This document shows positions 5,744 through 9,070 of a DNA stretch of 9,070 nt, piece by piece. Both the position numbers and the translations under genes were made by a program. Under the pieces are notes generated by a model, which was not told the origin of the DNA, searched no databases, and was given only the letters and a program-made list of their open reading frames with translations. Source of the DNA: Candidatus Peregrinibacteria bacterium CG_4_10_14_0_2_um_filter_43_11 (GTDB taxonomy: Bacteria > Patescibacteriota > Gracilibacteria > UM-FILTER-43-11); NCBI GenBank assembly GCA_002792495.1, contig PFOK01000121.1, positions 1 to 9,070 of the forward strand, given 5' to 3'. Within the stretch, counting starts at the first letter, position 1, and each line of letters begins with the position of its first letter.

Positions 5744-5749
5744 TATAAT
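5744..5749 (+). promoter_or_regulatory. Possible -10 box overlapping the metallopeptidase start
   Basis: TATAAT at 5744-5749 overlaps the first ATG of the gene at 5748. If used, transcription would begin near 5756, after that ATG, and the first usable codon would be the in-frame GTG at 5757. No clear -35 box is seen. The match may be chance. Confidence 0.25.
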
Positions 5750-6446
5750 GAACATTGTGAATTCAGAAAATATTACATTTCGGCATAGTATTCGCGCGCG
5801 CCGTTTGCGCATGCAAATCGATCAAAGTGGTCACGTAATGGTTACCATCCCTCGTGGCGTGCCGGAAAAAACAGTTCGACAATTTGTCCACGATCAGGAG
5901 GGGTGGATCGAAAAACGATTGTCTAAAATCAACAGCCACAATGATTCTCACCCTACGCCGATCTACGCCGAAGGGGATCGATTCTACTATTTAGGAGAAC
6001 CGGTGACCTTATCTATCGAGCAAAAACCCGTGGCTAAACCACGCGTGTTAGTTCGCGATGATCAACTCATCGTTCGTCTTTTTTCACCTCAAGCGACAGC
6101 AATCAAAAAAGCCGTACAAGCTTTTTTAAAACACAAAGCGGGGGAAGTCATCCACGATCGCCTAGAATTTTGGAACGAACATTATCAACTTGAATACAAG
6201 CGTGTTACCTTTCGCAATCAAAAAACACGATGGGGAAGCTGCTCACGTCAAAAAAACCTCAATTTCAATTGGCGACTCGCTATGGCGCCCATTGAAGTGA
6301 TCGATTATGTGGTTGTTCACGAGCTGTGTCACCTACGGCAAATGAACCATTCCCCCCGTTTTTGGGCTCTGGTTGCTCAAACTATTCCGGAACATAAAAA
6401 GTGGCGAAAATGGCTGAGAGAGAAGGAGTATTTGTTGAGGGTATGA
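5748..6446 (+). CDS. YgjP/SprT-like zinc metallopeptidase
   Basis: A 232-residue protein of the YgjP-like (DUF45, WLM/SprT clan) family. The N-terminal half carries the family strand pattern HSIRARRLRMQID and VTIPRG (33-38). The C-terminal half carries the invariant RNQKTRWGSCSR (156-167), then HELCH at 191-195, the HExxH zinc site with catalytic Glu192, and the third ligand His201 in MNHSPRFW. The length is normal and no signal peptide or membrane segment is present, so it should act in the cytoplasm; its substrate is not known from the sequence. The gene is divergent from the abiE operon and ended a few bases from rsgA before an IS5 element split them. Its TGA stop (6444-6446) is four bases from the IS target duplication. 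The first ATG overlaps a TATAAT, so the start may be the GTG at 5757. Confidence 0.9.
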   Translation: MNIVNSENITFRHSIRARRLRMQIDQSGHVMVTIPRGVPEKTVRQFVHDQEGWIEKRLSKINSHNDSHPTPIYAEGDRFYYLGEPVTLSIEQKPVAKPRVLVRDDQLIVRLFSPQATAIKKAVQAFLKHKAGEVIHDRLEFWNEHYQLEYKRVTFRNQKTRWGSCSRQKNLNFNWRLAMAPIEVIDYVVVHELCHLRQMNHSPRFWALVAQTIPEHKKWRKWLREKEYLLRV

Positions 6447-6449
6447 ATG

Positions 6450-6453
6450 TTAA
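6450..6453. repeat. TTAA target-site duplication, left copy
   Basis: TTAA immediately outside the left terminal repeat, matched by TTAA at 7630-7633 on the right. Four-base YTAR/TTAA-type duplications are known for the IS5 group. Confidence 0.85.
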
Positions 6454-6501
6454 GGAACCTCTGAAAAACTCACCTTTTTGAATGAAAGTGCAATTAAAAT
6501 T

Positions 6502-6510
6502 TGATATAAT
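6502..6510 (+). promoter_or_regulatory. Extended -10 promoter of the IS5 transposase
   Basis: TGATATAAT (6502-6510) is a perfect extended -10 element about 30 bases before the transposase ATG. A TTGAAT at 6478-6483 is 21 bases away, too far to be a normal -35 box. Confidence 0.5.
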
Positions 6511-6523
6511 ACGGGCACGTATT

Positions 6524-6539
6524 AACTATCAAAAATTCA
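6524..6539. repeat. 16-base direct repeat inside the IS, left copy
   Basis: AACTATCAAAAATTCA here is repeated exactly, in the same direction, at 7577-7592. The left copy ends one base before the transposase ATG; the right copy lies in the non-coding tail of the IS. Confidence 0.7.
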
Positions 6540-6540
6540 T

Positions 6541-7485
6541 ATGATGCAAAACAGTTTTCTTTCGTTGGGACAGCAGAAAAAGCTTCGTTGTGAGCGGTTT
6601 TTGGATGAGATGGAACAAATCATTCCATGGGAAAAGTTCTGTGATGAGGTACGGCCATTCTATGCAGAGAAAGAAACGGGCAGAAAACACATGGAGCTGA
6701 TGATGATGCTCAAAATATATTTTTTGCAACAATGGTATGCGTTGTCCGATCCGGCAGCTGAAGAGTCATTGTATGACCGGAATTCATTTCAGAAGTTTTT
6801 GGGAATTGATCTTCTCTCACACAAAATTCCCGATGAAACGACTATCTTGAATTTCCGTCACATACTCGAAGAGCACAAATTGCAGAAATGATTTTTCGAG
6901 ACGGTAAATGAATTACTCATATCAAAAGGACTGCTCATGAAAGAAGGAACGATCGTAGATGCGACGATCATCGTCGCTCCTTCAGGCACGAAGAACAGAG
7001 AACAAAAACGTGATCCGGAGATGAGCCAAACCAAGAAAGGGAACCAGTGGTATTTTGGCATGAAAGCACACATCGGAAGTGATACGACGGGTGGTATCGT
7101 ACATCATCCCGAAACGACAGCGGCAAAAACACATGACAGGATTCCCATGAAGCCGCTGCTTCATGGGAATGAGAAAGCTATTTTCGGAGACAAAGCATAT
7201 GGAAAGAAAGAAGACAAACGTGCAGCGAGAGCGAAAGGGGTACTTTGGGCAGTTGCCGATCGTGGAATTCCGAATCATCCACTTTCCGCTTCACAGAAGA
7301 AACGGAACAGAAAATTTTCAAGTGTACGATCAAAGGCTGAACACCCGTTTCGTGTATTGAAATGCCAGTGGAAGTTTGTGAAAGTACGGTACAAAGGATT
7401 GTTCAAAAACACGATGCAGCTGTTTGCCCTCTTCTCCCTTGCCAATCTGTATCGGGTGAGAAAGACGCTTCTCAGGACGGCATAA
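6541..7485 (+). pseudogene. IS5-family transposase interrupted by in-frame TGA
   Basis: The frame runs 314 codons from ATG 6541 to TAA 7483-7485 with one internal stop, TGA at 6889-6891 (codon 117). The N-terminal part is the IS5/DUF772 domain (MLKIYFLQQWYALSDPA, then IPDETTILNFRHILEEH). After the TGA the same frame continues FFETVNELLISKG into the DDE domain: Asp140 in GTIVDATII, Asp217 in FGDKAYG and Glu267 in AEHPFRVLK, plus KNREQKRDPEM, KKGNQWYFGMKAHIG and VRYKGLFKN, all hallmarks of IS5. All three catalytic residues are present. An internal ATG at 6937 could start a 182-residue protein with the whole DDE part but no N-terminal DNA-binding region. At codon 117 E. coli IS5 has Gln; a single change of CGA, CAA or GGA could give TGA, CGA (Arg) needing just one C-to-T transition. 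There is no frame change, so this is not programmed frameshifting. Confidence 0.88.
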
Positions 7486-7629
7486 CAAGGGATGATCATG
7501 CCCGATGGACAAAAAATGAAGAAAAAGAGCAAAAATACGCTCACCGCGGCATACAAAATCCAACAAAAATTCAAAAAACTATCAAAAATTCACTGCACCA
7601 GCGCTGATGTGTTGTTTCTCAGAGGTTCC
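7486..7629 (+). other. Non-coding tail of the IS
   Basis: A+T-rich stretch between the transposase stop and the right terminal repeat. It contains the right copy of the 16-base direct repeat. A short frame from ATG 7492 or 7498 (the latter with AAGGG six bases upstream) encodes about 49 lysine-rich residues and runs across the right terminal repeat to a TAA at 7639-7641. I regard it as probably not a gene. Confidence 0.5.
7577..7592. repeat. 16-base direct repeat inside the IS, right copy
   Basis: Exact match to 6524-6539 in the same direction, about 38 bases inside the right end of the IS. Confidence 0.7.
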
Positions 7630-7633
7630 TTAA
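7630..7633. repeat. TTAA target-site duplication, right copy
   Basis: TTAA directly outside the right terminal repeat. Its first three bases are the complement of the rsgA TAA stop, so the duplication left the rsgA stop codon intact. Confidence 0.85.
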
Positions 7634-8694
7634 TCATTTAAATTTTTGAGCATCCTCAAATAACTCTCGTAACGCTGTCGACTGATTTCTCCTGATTCGA
7701 CTCCATTTTTAACGCCACACTGAGGTTCATGATCATGAAGACAGTTATTAAATTTGCACGCTCTTTCAAAGGGGGCAAATTCCGGAAAATAAGTTTTTAG
7801 ACCGCTTCTTGGAATATCTGTTATTGCCAAATTGCGAATACCTGGAGTGTCAATCAATAAAGTGCCACCTTCCAGAGGATATAAATTTGAAGCTGTGGTG
7901 GTATGACGCCCCTCACCTGATCTTTCACTCACTGTTTTAGCTGCCAAGCTCAATCCGGGCATCAGTCGATTAATGATCGAAGATTTTCCAACACCACTAT
8001 TTCCAACAAGTACGGCGATTCTCCCACGAAGACAAGCACTTAGTGTTTCTAATCCCTGCCCAGTTTCCGCGGAAGTTTCGATGACAGTGATACCCAATTG
8101 ATCTTGATACCATCTCAAAATAGGATCTCTTGTGTCAGTAAGATCAGCTTTATTCAAGCAAATAATAGGTCTAACACATCCGTTCTCGCATGAAATAAGG
8201 TAGCGATCGATTAACCCTGAATGAAAAGCAGGACGGTCAGATGAGGCGACAATGGCTGCTACATCTATATTGACAGCAACGACCTGTTCTTCAGTGGCAT
8301 GGGCGGAAAAACGAGTACTGTCCCCTCGCATGCGAGCCAGATAGCTAGCACGCGGAACCCTACCTACAATCCACGCCTCACCTCCACGGGATTCAACGTG
8401 AACCTTATCACCAACAACCAATTCCCTGAAGAGCGCAAACGGAATTTTTCGATCCAACTTGCACTCGACCATTTTTTCATCCAAAAGAACAATAGATATT
8501 CCGCCCCTAACCTCAGAAATAATCCCCACATTGGAATCCCCCGCTTCAGGATATTCAAAATCACGCCAAGTCAATATGCCTTGCTCATCTTCATTCGAAT
8601 TGGCACGTCCTGCTTTCGCTCTTTCTTTTTTAGCTTGTGCCCGTTTATTTCTATGGCGATCATAAAGATTGGTTGGCTTATCCATTTTCCCCAT
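7630..8694 (-). CDS. rsgA: Ribosome small subunit-dependent GTPase RsgA (YjeQ)
   Basis: Circularly permuted GTPase that checks the decoding site during late 30S subunit maturation. The domain order is a basic N-terminal tail (RHRNKRAQAKKERAK), an OB fold (about residues 50-115), then G motifs in permuted order: G4 NKAD (181-184), G5 around SAETGQG, G1 GNSGVGKSS (231-239), switch GEGRHTTT (261-268) and G3 DTPG (282-285). The C-terminal zinc finger has Cys313, Cys318, His320 and Cys326. Length is normal. I start at the first ATG, 8694 (354 residues). A GTG at 8715 falls on the predicted transcript start and is less likely, and ATG 8685 with GGGG just before it is a fair alternative. The catalytic core is unaffected. 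The IS5 element lies directly against its stop codon. Confidence 0.95.
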   Translation of the reverse strand: MGKMDKPTNLYDRHRNKRAQAKKERAKAGRANSNEDEQGILTWRDFEYPEAGDSNVGIISEVRGGISIVLLDEKMVECKLDRKIPFALFRELVVGDKVHVESRGGEAWIVGRVPRASYLARMRGDSTRFSAHATEEQVVAVNIDVAAIVASSDRPAFHSGLIDRYLISCENGCVRPIICLNKADLTDTRDPILRWYQDQLGITVIETSAETGQGLETLSACLRGRIAVLVGNSGVGKSSIINRLMPGLSLAAKTVSERSGEGRHTTTASNLYPLEGGTLLIDTPGIRNLAITDIPRSGLKTYFPEFAPFERACKFNNCLHDHEPQCGVKNGVESGEISRQRYESYLRMLKNLND

Positions 8695-8721
8695 AAGGTG
8701 GTGATTATCAATCACATTTTT

Positions 8722-8730
8722 ATTATACCA
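8722..8730 (-). promoter_or_regulatory. Extended -10 promoter of rsgA
   Basis: On the minus strand TGGTATAAT (rc of 8722-8730) is a perfect extended -10 element. The transcript would start near 8715, leaving about 20-30 bases of leader to the ATG at 8694 or 8685. The -35 region is poor (AGAAAA), as is common with extended -10 promoters. Confidence 0.55.
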
Positions 8731-8780
8731 GCACGACTCAAGCGTTTTCTATTATTAAGTATCTGTAACAAAATAACTTC

Positions 8781-9070
8781 CTAGGCATTAGGGGAAATCT
8801 TGTAATTCCACTCTCCATGGAATTCTTCTTTATGGAGGTTTACTTGAGCCAGTTCCCGGGCAGAGATCTTGATACCTTTTTGGTAGGTGTTTTCATCAAG
8901 TTCAGCTTGTATTATAAGTCCTGTTTGAGTTGTGGTATTACCAATGAGACTCACTACAGTGGCTCTATCAATCAGTGGTTTGCCTCTCCAATTTTTAGAA
9001 ATGAACGAAAACATGCGGTGTTCAATCTTGTTCCACTTGCTTGTGCCTGGCGGAAAGTGAGAAACGTGAA
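8781..9070 (-). CDS. ISAzo13-like transposase, C-terminal part (5' end outside window)
   Basis: The frame is open from the window edge to TAG at 8781-8783. The ATG at 9012-9014 is internal: upstream codons in frame encode HFPPGTSKWNKIEHR, the conserved ISAzo13 segment whose Glu is the third catalytic residue of the DDE triad. It is followed by MFSFISKNWRGKPL, a TTTQTGL turn, the ELDENTYQKGIKIS motif, and the closing FHGEWNYKISP. The C terminus therefore looks complete and undecayed; the first two catalytic Asp residues must lie beyond the window. The right end of the insertion sequence should fall between 8716 and 8780, next to the rsgA promoter, but I cannot point to its terminal repeat. Confidence 0.85.
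   Translation of the reverse strand, partial: HVSHFPPGTSKWNKIEHRMFSFISKNWRGKPLIDRATVVSLIGNTTTQTGLIIQAELDENTYQKGIKISARELAQVNLHKEEFHGEWNYKISPNA

Larger units (their letters stand above)
6454..7629. mobile_element. Complete IS5-family insertion sequence, 1176 bases
   Basis: Both ends read GGAACCTCTGA inward; the terminal inverted repeats (6454-6469 and 7614-7629) match at 15 of 16 bases. TTAA is duplicated on both sides (6450-6453, 7630-7633). The element holds one transposase gene on the plus strand with its own extended -10 promoter. The length, ends, target site and DDE protein all agree with IS5. The ends look intact, so the copy could be moved in trans even though its own transposase has an internal TGA. 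Well-preserved repeats and duplication suggest a fairly recent insertion. Confidence 0.93.

Noticed and set aside
6541..7485. Programmed frameshift in the IS5 transposase
   Set aside because: Both halves are in the same frame, separated only by a TGA; no slippery shift is needed.
7492..7641. Small lysine-rich ORF in the tail of the IS
   Set aside because: It crosses the terminal repeat into flanking DNA, so its C terminus depends on the insertion site, and it matches nothing I know.
8299..8784. Plus-strand ORF opposite rsgA
   Set aside because: It is antisense to the conserved rsgA sequence and shows no recognisable domain.

Overview
The window is a bacterial chromosome segment of moderate to low GC. 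It uses the standard bacterial code, carries compact tail-to-tail and overlapping genes, and is rich in mobile elements. Several genes lack a clear Shine-Dalgarno sequence, while the -10 boxes are well formed and often of the extended TGnTATAAT type. I cannot place the organism. The gene style (small folate cluster, many IS remnants, GIY-YIG and AbiE cassettes) would suit an uncultured candidate-phylum bacterium, but that is a guess.

Layout. 2-316 (+) is the C-terminal end of an rve-type integrase/transposase, followed by about 280 bases without a recognisable gene. 626-940 (-) is an orphan 104-residue proline-rich protein behind a near-consensus promoter. 1081-3107 (+) is a pterin/folate cluster: a QueD/PTPS-family gene interrupted by an in-frame TGA, then folK and folE overlapping by 11 bases. 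Between the PTPS gene and folK sits a small GIY-YIG nuclease gene flanked by a 29-base inverted repeat and other REP-like palindromes. It looks like a mobile palindromic element inserted into the folate cluster. 3139-5642 (-) is an operon of AbiEi-like antitoxin, AbiEii-like nucleotidyltransferase toxin (ATGA overlap) and a SAM-dependent methyltransferase 6 bases further on. 5748-6446 (+) is a YgjP/SprT-like zinc metallopeptidase. 6454-7629 is a complete IS5-family element with 16-base terminal inverted repeats and a TTAA target duplication; its transposase carries a nonsense TGA. 7630-8694 (-) is rsgA, the ribosome small-subunit GTPase. 8781-9070 (-) is the C-terminal end of an ISAzo13-like transposase running off the window.

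How the parts fit. FolE makes dihydroneopterin triphosphate from GTP and FolK pyrophosphorylates 6-hydroxymethyl-dihydropterin. The step between them is normally done by FolB, which is absent here. The PTPS homologue has a Cys-Glu-x-x-His-Gly-His motif, which suggests it can do the PTPS-III reaction that bypasses FolB. If its TGA is real, this link is now broken or needs readthrough. The most interesting items are the GIY-YIG/REP-like element, the FolB-less folate set with its broken PTPS, and the AbiE-methyltransferase cassette. TGA is the true stop of folE, abiEi and the metallopeptidase, so the two in-frame TGAs are better explained by nonsense mutation than by a changed code.
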